A stretch of 64,000 bases of DNA from Glycine soja. Its lineage: Eukaryota; Streptophyta; Magnoliopsida; Fabales; Fabaceae. The position numbers and the translations under genes are program-made. Location: assembly GCF_004193775.1 (NCBI RefSeq), contig NC_041009.1, positions 43,083,534 through 43,147,533 of the forward strand, given 5' to 3'. Below are positions 35,337-48,993 of this stretch, one piece after another. The stretch's first letter is position 1. Each line of letters begins with the position of its first letter. Below the pieces are notes generated by a model. The model was not told the DNA's origin and ran no database searches. It saw only the letters and a program-made list of their open reading frames with translations.

Positions 35337-38056
35337 TTAGCAGAATCTTCTCCCCTTCTTTTCTTGAACAACCCCTTCATTCCCAGCCAGCATCATGTAT
35401 TTATCCCTCCTTTTAAGGTTGGTGCACTCAAACCCTAAAGCATCAGCCAACTCTCTCTGAATGTAATTTGCCACTTCATGACTAGACCTTCCACCAGCAC
35501 ATGTGAGTTCTCTAGGAACCTTTTCAAGGACTTGAATGTCATATCTTGGCCAAGGGTTCATGAAGAAGAAAATAGGGTCCAAGACCTTTAGTCCACTGGC
35601 TGTGGTCCCATAAAACATGGTCACATGAGCATTCATAGCCACAGGCACAATCTCATCAGCAAGTTCTGCAAACAAGGAACTGAACCTTAGTAAATATGGC
35701 TCCCTACAAGTTGTTCCTTCAGGGAACACCACCAAATCCCCTTCACAAAGTAACCTTTTCATAGTTTCCCCATCTTGTTTTCTATCCCTTGTGAGTCTCA
35801 TTGTCCTAATTGGAGCTATCAACTCAGAAACCTTGCTTAAGCTGTATGTGACAGCAGTCAAACGCCTCCCCAACATTATGCTAAGAAAAATTGGATCCAT
35901 GAGAGTCCTGTGGCTACACACATAGAGCACCCCTTTGTTTGACTCAGATCTTTGTTGGTTCTTGTCATTGAAATTCAGAATTAGGCCACTCCATATTCCT
36001 AATGCCAATGTAAATTTGCAACAAAGGAAAACCCCAAGAAAAATTCTGTAAATGGCCATCAGAAATCCAAGTGGAAGCCACGTGAACATGAAGAGGGTTG
36101 CTGAAGGAGTAGGCAAAAATGCTAGCCTTCCATCATGAAATATTAAGGGCTTTGGATATTTGTTTCTTGGCATCACTTTTCCCTCTTCAGTGATCACCAC
36201 ATACGCCTCCTGTGTCAATAATGTGTGCGTAGTTGGAATAGCTAGGATAAAGTTGTATAGATATTTCTATGTTAATTGACACTTAAGAGAGAGAAAAGAA
36301 GTATAATAAATTATATGATATGATTCAATAAGAAGAGAAAGATAGAAAAAATAAAGTTGTCAAATAAATATATAATATATATGGGTGTTCATGTATAATT
36401 ACCAAAAGAATAAGATAAAACAAAAATACATAAATTGAATTAAAGGTGTCCGGTGGTGCATTGCAATCTAAATGTAATTAAATGTATATTATGTTGTATC
36501 AACTAAAGTAAATATGACAGAAGGTGAAACCATAACGTACACCTGTGGACTAACATAGGTTTTATTGTAAGGTTTGCTTCGTAATAATTTTGGTTTGAAA
36601 AAAGATAAATGAACACCTACAATGCTATTATATATTTAGTGAGAGAAAAAAATATAATTATATTAAGATTTCAGATGTGATAGAAAAAAAAAGATAAAAG
36701 TAAATAGGAGATATTAATAATTAAAGTGTTTAAAATAAAAGGTATCTATATTCAAATGATTTTAATTTTCTTTTTGGTCAAATAATTACATACTTCAAGT
36801 TTTGGTGTCATGACATGCATATATAAAGTTCCATATTAACTGAACTTTAAGAAAATTAATTAACATTGTATTTAACATCATATACATTTGTTTTGTGCTT
36901 CGTATACACATATCTTAAAAATAAAACTTAAAATTATATAAAGCAAACAGCTATTGTCTCTTTGTTCTGTAAAAAAAACAAAAAACTATTGTCTCTTTGT
37001 GTTCACAAAACATTTGTCATTCTTGTATACCCTCATGATTTCACATTATTTTTTTTTACCCTCGCCTTTATATATATTTTAAAAGTGCCAATCTTTGCTC
37101 TCTCTTCTCCACTGGTTTGAAGCAATTTGACATTTTACAAGCGTCAAGAGAATATTAGGAAGGAAAAAAACATATGTGAAACAAGCATTTCTTAATTTTT
37201 TTTTCTATATTCTTTCTCTAGCTAGTTCAGTATATGGAAGCTAAAAAGATAGTTAATTATAACAAAATACTAACATTATATTAACATACTATAGCCTCAA
37301 GAAGTAGCTAGCTAGCTTTAGAGATACCTTGCAAAGAGAAACAAAAAGTTGATCTTGAAGACTTGCGTTACCGATCCCAAGGTCAGGTTTTGTGTCTCCA
37401 AAATAATCCATGAGGGCACTATGCTTCACAAGCAAACCAGACTTAGAGAGAAAACCCGTGAAGTAACAGCCAGCAGTGTGCAACTCTGTGGCTATAACAG
37501 CATCAGCATTCAAATACTCCTTCAGAAACCCTTCTACCATCACTCTAGGCATAGTGGTGAAGAAAACTCTGGACCCTACTGAAGCCACTACCTCATAGGC
37601 CTCCAGGTTGAGGTTCTCCAAGTAGAACTTTGGCAAAACTGCCCTTGAAGTGTTGTCCATGTCCTTCATTCTGAGACCACAAAAGGAAATGAAGATCATG
37701 ACCCTAAGCTTCATTTCATAGTTTAAGATCCACAATATAGGGCATGAACAAAGCAAGAGGAATGCCCTAAAAATGCTTCCTCCTTCAAATGCAACAAGCA
37801 TGAAATAGGGAAAGAAGGAGTGAGTCCTTAAGAGGACTTTGTGAAAGTCACAAGCTAGGGTTTGTGACCCTCTACCCTCCAAATCGCACTTGGTAATATT
37901 AGGGAAAGGGGAGGGTTGATGCAAGGGTTTGGATGAAAGATCACCCCAATGAAACCCAAGGCTTTTAAGTTTCCTAGAAAATCCATAACATGATTTAACA
38001 AGCACTTGGTTCATGACCCAATTTGCAAGCCTTAGGGGCACCAAGTAGGACACCAT
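35337..38056 (-). CDS. GPAT1: sn-2 glycerol-3-phosphate acyltransferase, GPAT1 type
   Basis: Exon 1 is 38056-37328 and exon 2 is 36209-35337, split by a 1118-bp phase-0 intron with GT (37327) and AG borders; 533 residues. Residues 60-240 are the HAD-like N-terminal half, with HSFFPYFMLVAFEGGS at 79-94. Residues 70-74 read DFHKV where active phosphatases have DxDx[TV], so phosphatase function is probably lost, as is usual in this clade. Hydrophobic segments lie around 97-112 and 280-313. Acyltransferase motifs are HRTLMD (343-348), FPEGTTCREP (405-414) and VPVAM (431-435). The enzyme would transfer an acyl group to glycerol-3-phosphate at an ER or mitochondrial membrane, giving lysophosphatidate. 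Arabidopsis GPAT1 acts in tapetum and pollen. An upstream in-frame Met at 38116 exists, but the Met at 38056 is preferred because it fits the family N terminus. Resemblance is closest to GPAT1 rather than GPAT4/6/8. Confidence 0.92.
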
Positions 38057-38190
38057 TTTTTGAGTTTCTTTGATCAGTATAAATGTATAGTGTTTATACC
38101 AATTGAAATATAACAAGAAAGGATATATAAAGCTGAGAGTGTCAAGGCAATGAATGGTTGTTGGTGTGGAAGAGGAAGATGGCCAGAGAA

Positions 38191-38200
38191 TATATTTATA
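38191..38200 (-). promoter_or_regulatory. TATA box of the GPAT gene
   Basis: TATAAATATA on the minus strand, 135 bp before the start codon at 38056. It is the best TATA match in the upstream flank. Confidence 0.6.
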
Positions 38201-41200
38201 GTATTAAAATGGAAAGGTGCAAAACAGCATGGATTTCTGATTATTTCAAATAGCTTTTTTTGGAGTAATTAATATTATTGGTATAATAAATTTTATATTT
38301 TTATGACATTATTTTTTCGATCTCTTTATTATATCACTTATCTAATCATGTCTTACATTTCTCTTTCTTTTTCTTTTTCCATATCTTTGATGATTATAAA
38401 TTTTTTTAAGAATTCATAATTATATAAAAATAGTTTCTCTTTTTGTACGTGTAATCTAATTTTTCATTTAATAAAAGAAGTATTTTCTTTTAACTTTTCA
38501 AGTCAAGTCACATGCATACAGTTATATGGTTTAGAGGATAAGAAAAAAGAAAAAATATAATAATAAAGTGTATTATTTACATCATTAATTACCTATAAAA
38601 CCTTTTTCTACCTATATAATAAATTTATTTTATATCTAACTTAGTCTAAAATGGTGATTACATTTTATCAGCACTCTCTCCTTTGTTTTCCATGCAAAAA
38701 GTCATGATTATAATGAAGAGAAATTTTTAATTTTACAAAAAATAATTATTTCCTCTTTATATCTTCGCAAAAAAGTCTTCTAATTTTATCTCTTTTTTAT
38801 TTATTATATTTCTTCATTGCTTATTTTTTTATCAAAACAGACGAACATTGCAATAGTGAGATATAACGAAAGCATAAAGAGAAAAAAAAATACACTTTTT
38901 AGTTGCATGCGGGAAGATAGGAGAGATGTTATAATTAACATTTTTTTCATTCTGCAGTATTTTTTTTATATATATATATAACTCTCTTTTTTCTCATACA
39001 TAATCTATCACATCTTTTACCTTTTTTTTATTTTCTTTTTTGTATCTTTCTCATTATTTCATCAGTAAATCTGATTGAGGTAAATTAAAATTGGTGAGGC
39101 AGATTGTAGCATTGGTTAAAGACACATGCTTTCTTTTTTTATTGCTTTTTTATATATAAAAGAAACATTTTTAGCATTGTACCACGCCACTGACATTTTC
39201 TTTTTACCAGTCTGGCATATTTATATCATCTGAAGCAATGCATGCAGCAGATGCACTAAGTTTTATCTGCCTATCCGTAATTAATGATCAAACCCCTATG
39301 TCACTGGCATATCAAAAGTGCTCCAAGTAAGAAATAATTTTCAAGAAGCACGTGAATTTTTTTATTTTTTTTTTCTCTCCTGATGTTGTACTAGTACATA
39401 AGATGTGTTAAAATGTCAGTGCCTGCCTCTGAGAGAGGCTTAATTATTGACAACTTTTTTCTTGGAAAATTGACCTCACTCTACCGAGAAAACATACAAG
39501 TAAAGACCCACAGGTAAACAAATTAAGTTTAACATGTATAATTATATTTTGTTTTATAATAATATTTCATGATTAATTAATAAAAAAATCATCTTATCAA
39601 ATACTAAAAAGAAGACATTCTTTATAATTAACATGATGTTGGTCCAAATGAAATTAGATTTAAATTTTAAGGATGATCTTAAGTTCAAAAAATATAATTA
39701 AAAAGAAAGATTTCGTTAAAAATTATAAGTTAGACTTTTAAAATTAATCATTAATAAATTTAATGTAAAAAAAGGACTTCATTTTATAATAATTTTTGTA
39801 TACATAGATCTTTGGTTAATAAAGAAGCGCATGTTAGTGTGCATAAATATATTATAAATTGTAATTATTACTACTCTACTACATATATATCTTTTAATAA
39901 GAAATTAATTAATAAATGTAAAGGGTGGGAGCCCACTCTCAACTTTTTTAATCCGTCTTTACTTATATTAAATTTTTCTTATGAAAATTGTAAATATTTT
40001 TAAACTCGTTTTATATTTATTGAAAGCAGTAAATTTATTTATTTTATTTTATTGAACTTTAAAATATTTTAATTCAAAATTAATGTAAACTATATATTAT
40101 ACATTTTATAATATTAGGAAAATTCTTCAACGAGTATTTTACAATTAGGAAATTAGATAAAATATAAAAGTATTTAATGAAAAATAACCTTAGGCAATTA
40201 GAATATTATATTTATTTAATATTTTCATTTTGAATCATTAATAAGCATATTAATGCTACTTATTGCTATCTGTCATATTGCAATACCAGAGTAGCTGTAA
40301 TGTGTTTATGATGTAGTACCCTTATATTTTTTACAGAATTTACGATGTACCTTTTGAACCATTTATTCATGGAAAAATATAAACGTTCAGTTTACCTTAT
40401 CTTTATGGGTGGAAGAAGAGAACTGATAAGAGGAAGAAAAAGTTGAGATAGAAAATGATAAATATGATAATATAAAAGAAAAGGATATATATAAAAAGAT
40501 GTGAAAATGAGATATAAGACAAAGTGGTCAATATTCTTTTTTATGAATTATAAACATATAAGGAAATAAATCTTTTTTTTTATAGGGAGCTAAATCTTAT
40601 TTGTATGAACGTTGTCGATTCTGCAAGACAAGCCAAGCTTTATAAACAGTGTATACCCCATGATATTAATTTAGACATTATAATTTGCTGTTGGCAAAGT
40701 ATGACAGCTTATTAATTATGTGTTTTTCTATATAAGGAGAGATTCACTTATTTTTAGAGTTATTTCTCATCTTAATGATTTATTTTTTTATATTTAATTA
40801 TTAGGATTGGTTACTTATTTTATTATAACCCTTAGATATTTAGTTGACAAAAATATTTGTTGTACAAATAAATGTTTTAAAAATCAAATTAATTATTGAG
40901 GTGGTCAAATTAATGGTTTAAGCTAGATTTAATGATTTAATTGTAATTTTTTAATTTAAAGAATTAACTCAATTATCATGAATTTACAATGTTAGGCTTA
41001 CTACTCAAACAATTGAGTCATGTCGTTTTTGTAATAGTTTAACTTGAGTTGAATTGTCATCAAATCAGTATTAATAAAATAATAATAAAAATAAAATTAT
41101 ATATGAATATGATTATTTTTATTTATTTTACGTTAAAAATAATATTAAATAAATATAATATCACAATTTTATAATAGTAAAAACTAAAATAAAATAAATT

Positions 41201-43745
41201 TTAATTAGTTGATTGGTTCCTAACATTTAAAGTACTCATAAATGTTCAAATTAAATATATCATAATGCTTAGGTTTAAATTTTAATAAAATACAGCAATA
41301 TTTCATTAGCAATGACAAGTTTGTATTAGAATAAAAAAATTAATGAAAAATTAATATAATATAATATAAAATTATAAGAAATCAAAGACATAAAAAATTA
41401 TAAATTGATATAACTATAAATGACTAAATTTTATATTTTATAAGAAATAATAATAATTCGTGATAAAATAATTTATAACTATTTGGAATCTGTATTAAAT
41501 ATATGTTTTTGTCTATCTTAAAAATGTTTTAGATTAATTTTAAATATTAAGAGATTATATATATTAGTTTAAACCGGTTTTCAACACCACTTTTTGATCG
41601 AATCTTGATTGATTCTCACTGATTTTGAAATTGTCCATTTTGTTTGGAGTTAATGAACTGGTTACCAAACTGTTTACAGCCTGGTCAATCTATCTTTAAA
41701 ACTATGGTACAAATACTCAATTTCTAATTTTAGTAAAGAAATGTTTTAACAAATAATCATAATTAAGCTTTTGGGATCACAGACTCTCAGGTGAGATTTA
41801 GCTAGAATATTTTTACAAATTTTAATCCTTTAAATTAATTATTAATCTGAGTTTAGTTCAAAACTTAATCACGCTTAAAATTAAAACTTATACTTTAATT
41901 TAAAAAACTTAACATAAATAAATACTTATAAATAGTAAGTTCTTCATACTACATATAACTGGCACATATTTTCATGGAGAATGTTTGATGACAAATAAAA
42001 GATAAAATAAAATGATAAATTTATAAGAAATAAGATGTAACAAGAAAAAAAAAATTAAAGAAAAAATTGGCATGGGGTCAAATATGTGTTTCTTATACTA
42101 AGTTATTCATATATTATTATCCTACTTTTTATATATATCTAACTTTTCTTCTTTTACATATTAATTTATTTTTTTACTAATTTCAAATTTTAAATATTAA
42201 TCAACGTTTTCTTTACAGAACTCTTTGCAGAGTGAAGTAAGAAAACCAAAAAAAAAAAAATTAATTTGAATTAGCTGAGATGTGATGGCAGCCATTGATC
42301 GCGATATGTATATGCCTAGAAATTAAATACTGTTGTAATGGCTACCAACATTTTTTTTAATTTCAGTTAAGGTTCCAGCAAATTAATTGTGATGAACAAT
42401 ATGTTGTAGTATAAATTTGAATAAAAAATAATTATAGTTATAAAATATTTTTAATTTTCTCTCTATAAATATATGCGTTTAATTGCATGATAATATTTTA
42501 AGAAAAACATTATTGTAAAAAAATAATTATCCATTTCGAACAAATTCAAATTATTTTATTGTTTACACAAGTGTGCCTAGCACGTGCTGACTATTGGAAA
42601 GTTAACGCAATTGAACTGTTGTTCCTTATATAATTAAGTCACAATCAATACCTAGTTCAGTACTGTCATTAAATTAGTTTAGTTTTTTTTTAGTAAATAT
42701 TGTATCATGTCTTACTGTTATTTTGGTTTCTATATATTTAGAAAGAAAAAAATAAGAATCTTTGTTACACGATAAATCATTTAAGCTAATTAATTAGTTT
42801 GTTTATCTATCACTATTAAGTTTAGTGCGAATTATATTTGCTGCCAAAATAACAATTGTCAAAAAGAATATTCTTTGAAAAAGAAAATTAATTAGATTAA
42901 AAAAAGTTGAGACACATGAAGTGAGACGTGAAGGAGTGGTTGTTTGTTGCTTGCTCTTAAAAGGAGGTATATAAAGACAGTAACGATCGTATTAATGATA
43001 TATTTATCTACTTTTCTCACTTATTCATTGAAACTGCTTTGGCAAGTGCAATAATTACAATATGATGGGTAATGTAATTAGATTAATAACTTGAGAAATA
43101 AGTTTGTTAATCAGTCTTAATTTCGTTTCTTTTAATCTCTTAATTCCGTGTATAAATACCTTATTGAAATAAGGATCCGTTGGATACGCATTGAGGTGTA
43201 GGATAATAAGGATAGCACATGACAATTGCATAAATTACTCGACAATTTTTATTTATTTTGTACTTTATTTTATTGACAGTGTACTTTATAGAATTTGTTA
43301 TATGAAGTATAGCACCCTCTTTAGTATAATTATTTTAGTATACTTTCACAATGGCACTAGCGTTGCAAATCTTCTCGCAAAGTATACCCTCCCTCTAGAT
43401 TTAGGACTCGAAATTTTTGTAGGCTTTTTAATTTGTTCAGGCCTAGGGGTGTTCAAATGCCCAGAGCATCATGACTATTTTTTAGCTTTTTGGTTTTCTT
43501 GATAACAAAAGTATAGATTTTTTTTTTTTTAAAAGCGCATCTACTAGTCCATTTAATGGCATGTTCTTTGACTCATAAATTTATTGATCTATTTAGTTGT
43601 AAACTTGTTAACAAGATTCAACACAATGGTAGATACTTGAGTTTTTTTTTTTATGTATAAAAATTGTCATATAACTTCTGGCTATAGGAATATTTTCCTA
43701 TCATGAAAAAAACAGCCTATTGACTTATTTTAAAATAGGTTCATA
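38201..43745. other. Long intergenic tract, AT-rich, no gene seen
   Basis: No ORF with coding character. Around 41550-41710 a stretch containing TTTAAACCGGTTTTCAAC and ending TCTTTAAAACTATGGT resembles one end of the AAAACCGG-type hAT MITEs of legumes, but I could not define both ends. Confidence 0.5.
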
Positions 43746-43749
43746 AATT

Positions 43750-44235
43750 TATTTAAGGGGTTTACTATATTTTTTCCCTAAACGTTTTAGAATTTTTATT
43801 TTTTTAACTAATTTTAGTCCATTAAATTTTTTTCATTCTTACTTTTAGGATCTATTTGGTGCCCAGAATAATAACTGCATGAATAAATATAATTTTGTAT
43901 AACTTAGTTAAAATTATAATTTTTTTATCATTTTCATAATTTAAAAAATAATTAATTATTTTAAAAATTATATATGTAATTTTAATGAAATGATATTTTT
44001 ATTTCATTTGAAGATAATTATATTATATTCTATGGTTATCTTATTTGTTATCTTAGTGCGTACAAAACATTAGATAAATTTTTTTTAAAAAACTATCATG
44101 TGTTTATTATATCTTGCTCTCCTATTCTATCTTATGTTATCATAATTGGACCACTAAATGAGTGTTTTAGTCCAAGGAACCAAACTAAAGACAAAAAAAA
44201 ATAAAAATTAGAGACTAAAATAATATTAAATCATT
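43750..44235. mobile_element. Candidate MITE with degenerate terminal inverted repeats
   Basis: The left end (about 43765-43830: CCCTAAACGTTTTAG, then AACTAATTTTAGTCC) and the reverse complement of the right end (about 44180-44235: TTTTAGTCTCTAATTTTTAT) are similar in word content. The pattern matches the GGGACTAAA family of legume MITEs. Borders and target duplication could not be found. Confidence 0.35.
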
Positions 44236-45666
44236 TAAAACTTGTTCACTTTCCTAACTTTTACTCACCCCTTCCAACTTAAGAAAAAGAAGAAATGGCT
44301 ACCCTTTTCCACATGAAACAATATGAAAGAAGCAAAGTGGTAAGCCGTAACAATAGTTTTAAAATCTAAACACTATAACATCCCATTTTTTTCATAAAAT
44401 AAAAAGATTTTTATTTAAAAATTAATAAAGTTTTTAAAAATTAAATAAATGATAAAAAATATTTTTTTTAAGAAAATTAAAATTAGAGTTTTATAGTATT
44501 AGAAAATAAATAGAGTAAAATGATATTTTAGAAAATAAATAAATATTTTAATTGGTTATTTATTTAATAAAAGAGTAAAATAGAGTTCATTTTTATAAAA
44601 TAATAAAATAAAGAAAAAAAAATGAAATGAATAATAGACTCAAAGTATTCTAGCTATAAATAGAGATATATTAGGTCAGTTCTTTACCGTTACGATAAGT
44701 CTTTACGTTTTTGTCTTCCTCCCAAATTTGTTCTCCTTCTTCTTCTCCCAAAATGTTTTTTTCCTACATACTTCCAAACATGTCCTAATAAAACTACAAT
44801 CCCGGATACATTAGTCGTTGGATCATTCTGAAATTTGGACACAACCTTTGAAACTCATTTTTTTTCACATTTCCACCGTTGGGATTTGCGAAATAATGTT
44901 TGTAAGTAGAGAAAAATTCCTCACACGGAGACAGTAAAATTTAGACTTCAATCTCTTCCTTCTTCTTCTTCTTTCTAATGCTTGGAAACCCTAGCAGAGT
45001 AACCAGAGGAAAAGCTTGAGGAATCTTAGGGAACTACTAGAGGCGTCGATATCGCTGCCAAACTACACACATGAGCCCGCTTAGAGGTAATGGGTGAATT
45101 TATCGCAATTGGGATTAAAGTGAACATATGTAGGGATCCTTAGATGATCAAATTGGGGTTTATTTTGGGATGCTTATTGTATTGTAATTTTGTCTTTATG
45201 ATTATAATCATGAGATTGTTATGTTTGATGGGTCAATTGATGCCCTAATGCGACTTGTTTGATAAAGTTGGATGCTTTTGATGTTTTCGTGTTTTTGAAC
45301 CTATATTTTTATATGATTATGTGAAAAAAATTTAGGGGTTTTACTCCCCATGTTATGAGAAGTATTTTTGTATAATTCGTTTGTGTTTTGAACAAGATTT
45401 ACTATATTAGTGTGAACATTAGATTGTTGAAAACAATGTTTTTTGTCTCATAAGCTTATTACGTGTTGATGATTATAGCAGATATATATGTATATGAATT
45501 GTTAAAATAAATTAGGAATTAATAGTTTAAAAAATAAAATTGAAGGAAATTAGTATATTAAGATTCAACGATAAATACTTTCAATGCATTTTTAGTTTAA
45601 TTATTTATTAACTCTTTTTAATTGAAAATAATATAGTTCGATTTAATATATACATGTTTTGTGCCA

Positions 45667-45722
45667 TGTAAATATTAATATTATGTAATGTTTATGTAAA
45701 TATTAATATTATGTAATGTTTA
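45667..45722. repeat. 28-bp tandem duplication
   Basis: Two copies of a unit reading ATGTAAATATTAATATTATG followed by TAATGTTT, at 45667-45694 and 45695-45722. Confidence 0.9.
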
Positions 45723-46510
45723 TATAATTCATGAGGTGTGATAGCATGTTGCATTGAGATTATAACATTGTGATTGAGATTGGGTGTATGTGATAAATTG
45801 AGGATGCGTTGAATTGTAAAATGCATGTATATTGAGATTTTGTACGCATTGAGTTGCGAGCTATGAACTGTACAATCACACAACTATAAAATCTTTTAAA
45901 GGCGACGAGTTAATGCGCGACTAGTATTATGATGGGATCCACTGCGGGAATCCAATAAATTGAATCACTTTAAGGCTCAATGAGTTAAAATAATTTTGAA
46001 AACAATTGAGTAGTTGTGTGTATTGGATAATTTAAACTCCAGTGACACATATATGATTTTAAATGTCTGTTTTAATGAGATGATTAGTTGACTGAACATA
46101 ACATATTAATATTATGATTGTGTGGTATGTATATGATGCACAAGGTGTGATAATGTGATATCTTGGGATTATGAAAGTGTGATGAACTGTATGTAAGTGA
46201 CAAGTTGAGTATGTGTTAAATTGTGAGATCACACGTATATTGAGATGTTGTGTGTATTGAGTTGTGAGTTATGAATCGTACAATCACACAACTATAAGAC
46301 CCTTTAAGGGCGACGAGTTAATGCGCAACGGGTATTATGATGGGATCCACTGTGAAAACTCGACTAGTTGAATCACTTTGATAGGTGACGAGTTAAAATT
46401 ATTTTATGAACAATTTGAGGAGTCGTGTGTTTTGCATAGTTCATATATAAAGTCTGTGCGTTAAAATATTTTCTGGATTGGACCTGAATCAGAAGAAAAA
46501 TGCCCTAACG
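45715..46510. repeat. Two diverged tandem units of about 408 bp inside the solo LTR
   Basis: Landmarks recur at constant spacing: GAGTTGCGAGCTATGAACTG at 45851 and GAGTTGTGAGTTATGAATCG at 46259. Both are followed by TACAATCACACAACTATAA, GGCGACGAGTTAATGCGC and TATTATGATGGGATCCACTG. Both units carry many substitutions and small gaps, so the duplication is old. Confidence 0.85.
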
Positions 46511-47490
46511 GACTCTTTGGAGTCTAACCCTTGGGAGTAAATACACCCAGTTTGAATGCTCCTTTAATCATGTGTCGATCCCACATGATTGGAGCAGTCT
46601 CACAAAACAGCGTGACTCTGGCTGGTCTCCCTATGATTTTACCTAATTAGAGTGACCTTACTTACTAGTGTATGGTCTGTCTTGTCATGTATTCCAAGGT
46701 GTCCGACAAGATTTTTCACTGACATGGTACTGCATTACATATAAGATTGAATCTTAGTGTATTTGTTGCATAACACATGTGTAATGATCATTATGACTTG
46801 TTATGTGATGGTGCGTAATGAATTGCATAAGTGTGAGATGCGGTATTGTATTTGAGATGTGTTGTCTTGAATATGTGATTAATCTGAAGGCGTGGAATGT
46901 AATTTGTGATTAAATTCTAGGACAAGTGATGTTACGTGTTAAGTGTTGAAATGATGCAAACTGTGTCAAAGTTGAGCCTTGTTATACCTATATATTTGTT
47001 ATAATTATATTATTTTTATATTTATATCATGCATGTATGCTTTCATTTATCTTTATTCGTTGAGATGTAATGACTCATTCCCTGTGTGTTATTTGTGTTT
47101 GAATCCTGTGATAATCTTGAATCTTGTATTCGTGGGAACATATGGTTAGGTGGATTACTTTAAGGAACCTCGTGTTGGAGGACGTCAGAACACAATACTT
47201 TGATAGGATGTGATATTAGGGCATGAATTTCTATTTTAATTGCATGATGTTTCGAACATGTTATTTTACTTTATTTTTATCTTATTGCTTAACTTGAGTT
47301 CTTTTGTAAACTTGAACAACCTTGTTTTGAGTCAAAAATGTTTCTGAGAAAATTTATTTGATAATAGTAAAGTGAATGTGAACATTTTACTTAGATTTAC
47401 TTACGAGTTTATTAAATAAAATTAATTTAATTAGATTTCATATTTTATATGTTTTTCCATTTATATGCATATTGGGGAGAGGGTGTTACA

Positions 47491-48780
47491 AACCCAACAA
47501 ATTCAATCATGAACCAATGGTCTAACTTGGTCATATTGGTTATCGAATTAGTCGTGTAGTTAATCTGGTATGGTTTGGTGTAACCTGTTGACCTGGAGTG
47601 ATTGAATCGATGACCTGGGGTCATGTAGCTTTTTTTCTTTTCAAATTACTCAAAATGTCAAGTCCTTTTACCTTTAATGACCAAAACAAAAAAAAGAATG
47701 GCCCAAGCTTGTTTTGGTTGTCTCACTCCTTCAAAAACCTTAAAGGTCCTCCCTCCTCACCATCAATGACACTCCCTCCCACCAACGTCAATGTTGCCCT
47801 CCATTACTGAACCTTGGTAAGCTTATTCGAACCTTTGTTATTTTCATCTCCTTATCTTTACAAACTTATGAATTATGATATTTTCCTATTAATATGTTTT
47901 CTTCATTATTTTATTTTTCCTCTTCAGTTGCACATTTTGTTGTGTGTGTTGCAATGTGATTGTTGATTTGATTTCAATATTGCTTGTTCAATTTGTTGTG
48001 CTTAAGGAGTACATCTATGCTTAATTGCTTTAGGTACTTGGCATTGGGATCATGTTTTTGAACAATAATTATTTTTTTGGGGGGAGGGGGTGGGGCTTTT
48101 TTATGACTCTTATAAAAATTAATTCAACTCCATTCATGCCTAAATATAATTTTTTAAAACTAATTCACATTCTTTAAGAAAGTTGATTAATATCGTTAAT
48201 TACATTAAATTTGTTAATAATTTGTATTAATTTATCAAAATTATTCTTAAAATTTTTGGAACTCGTAATCGCTCTTTTTTCACTTAATTAACTAATATTT
48301 GTTAATCTTATTCAATCCTAATAAGAGAGATAATATATTTATCTTTTAATATATATAATTTATTATGAAGTAATTAAGAGTATTATTTAAGTAAAAAATA
48401 ATTAATATAAAAGATAATATAAAAAAGGACAAACAAAATTTTTTAAAAAATCTTATATTTAAAAAAAAAGAAATTTTTATTTTTAATATAAATCAGATCA
48501 TACAAATCCATTAGTAATCCAGCGATGATTTAATTATTAACTGAGTAATCCAATACTGACAAGAATGATCTTCAAGTCGGTTTTAAAATTATGATCGTCA
48601 CTGCCTGTGAATGATCTTTGGCCCAGTAGTGAGACCGTAACTGTCAACGTAGAAGTACCAACGGTGTTACTCTTGAAAAAAAAACGTCTGTTACGTTGGA
48701 GGGGACGTTTTTCCAAACACGGCCTAAGTTAGTGTGGTCATGTGAGAACTGAGAAGGGGTAATATTGGAAAGAGGTGAGT
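47491..48780. other. Intergenic; MITE-like remnant then PRS4 upstream flank
   Basis: 47500-47620 (GAACCAATGGTCTAACTTGG, then GTAACCTGTTGACCTGG) resembles the AAAACCGG-type hAT MITEs. The matching left piece, CAATAGTTTTAAAATC at 44351-44366, lies on the other side of the solo LTR. No gene is seen. Confidence 0.4.
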
Positions 48781-48790
48781 TTTATATAAG
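48780..48790 (+). promoter_or_regulatory. TATA box of the PRS4 gene
   Basis: TTTTATATAAG lies about 210 bp before the start codon at 48994, followed by a CT-rich leader (48880-48985). Confidence 0.55.
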
Positions 48791-48993
48791 AAAAATGATT
48801 TGATGAGAATTTTCATAGGGCGGAAGGATATAGCATTGTTTTTCTTATCTAGAAAAAGACCATTTGACCTTCCTTCCATCTTTCTTGGGCACACCAAGCT
48901 CTAAAAAAACCCTTTTTTCTTTAGTTTTGTTCCCTCTAAAATTCTCTTTCTGCTTAGTCTCCACGCTCTTGCTTGCTTTTGTGTGAGAGAACA

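Larger units (their letters stand above)
44374..47490. mobile_element. Probable solo LTR, about 3.1 kb
   Basis: The stretch starts TATAACATCCC, one base from the canonical TGTAACATCCC, and ends GGGTGTTACA. These are short inverted terminal words typical of plant LTRs. Flanking 5-mers AACAC (44369-44373) and AACCC (47491-47495) match at four of five positions. No gag, protease, RT or integrase coding is visible inside, hence solo LTR rather than a full element. The length would suit Ogre/Tat-type Ty3 elements, which is inference. It contains a 408-bp tandem duplication and a 28-bp tandem duplication. Confidence 0.6.

Noticed and set aside
38057..38116. Upstream in-frame Met as the GPAT start (20 extra residues)
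   Set aside because: The extra residues do not fit the family N terminus; the Met at 38056 begins the conserved region.
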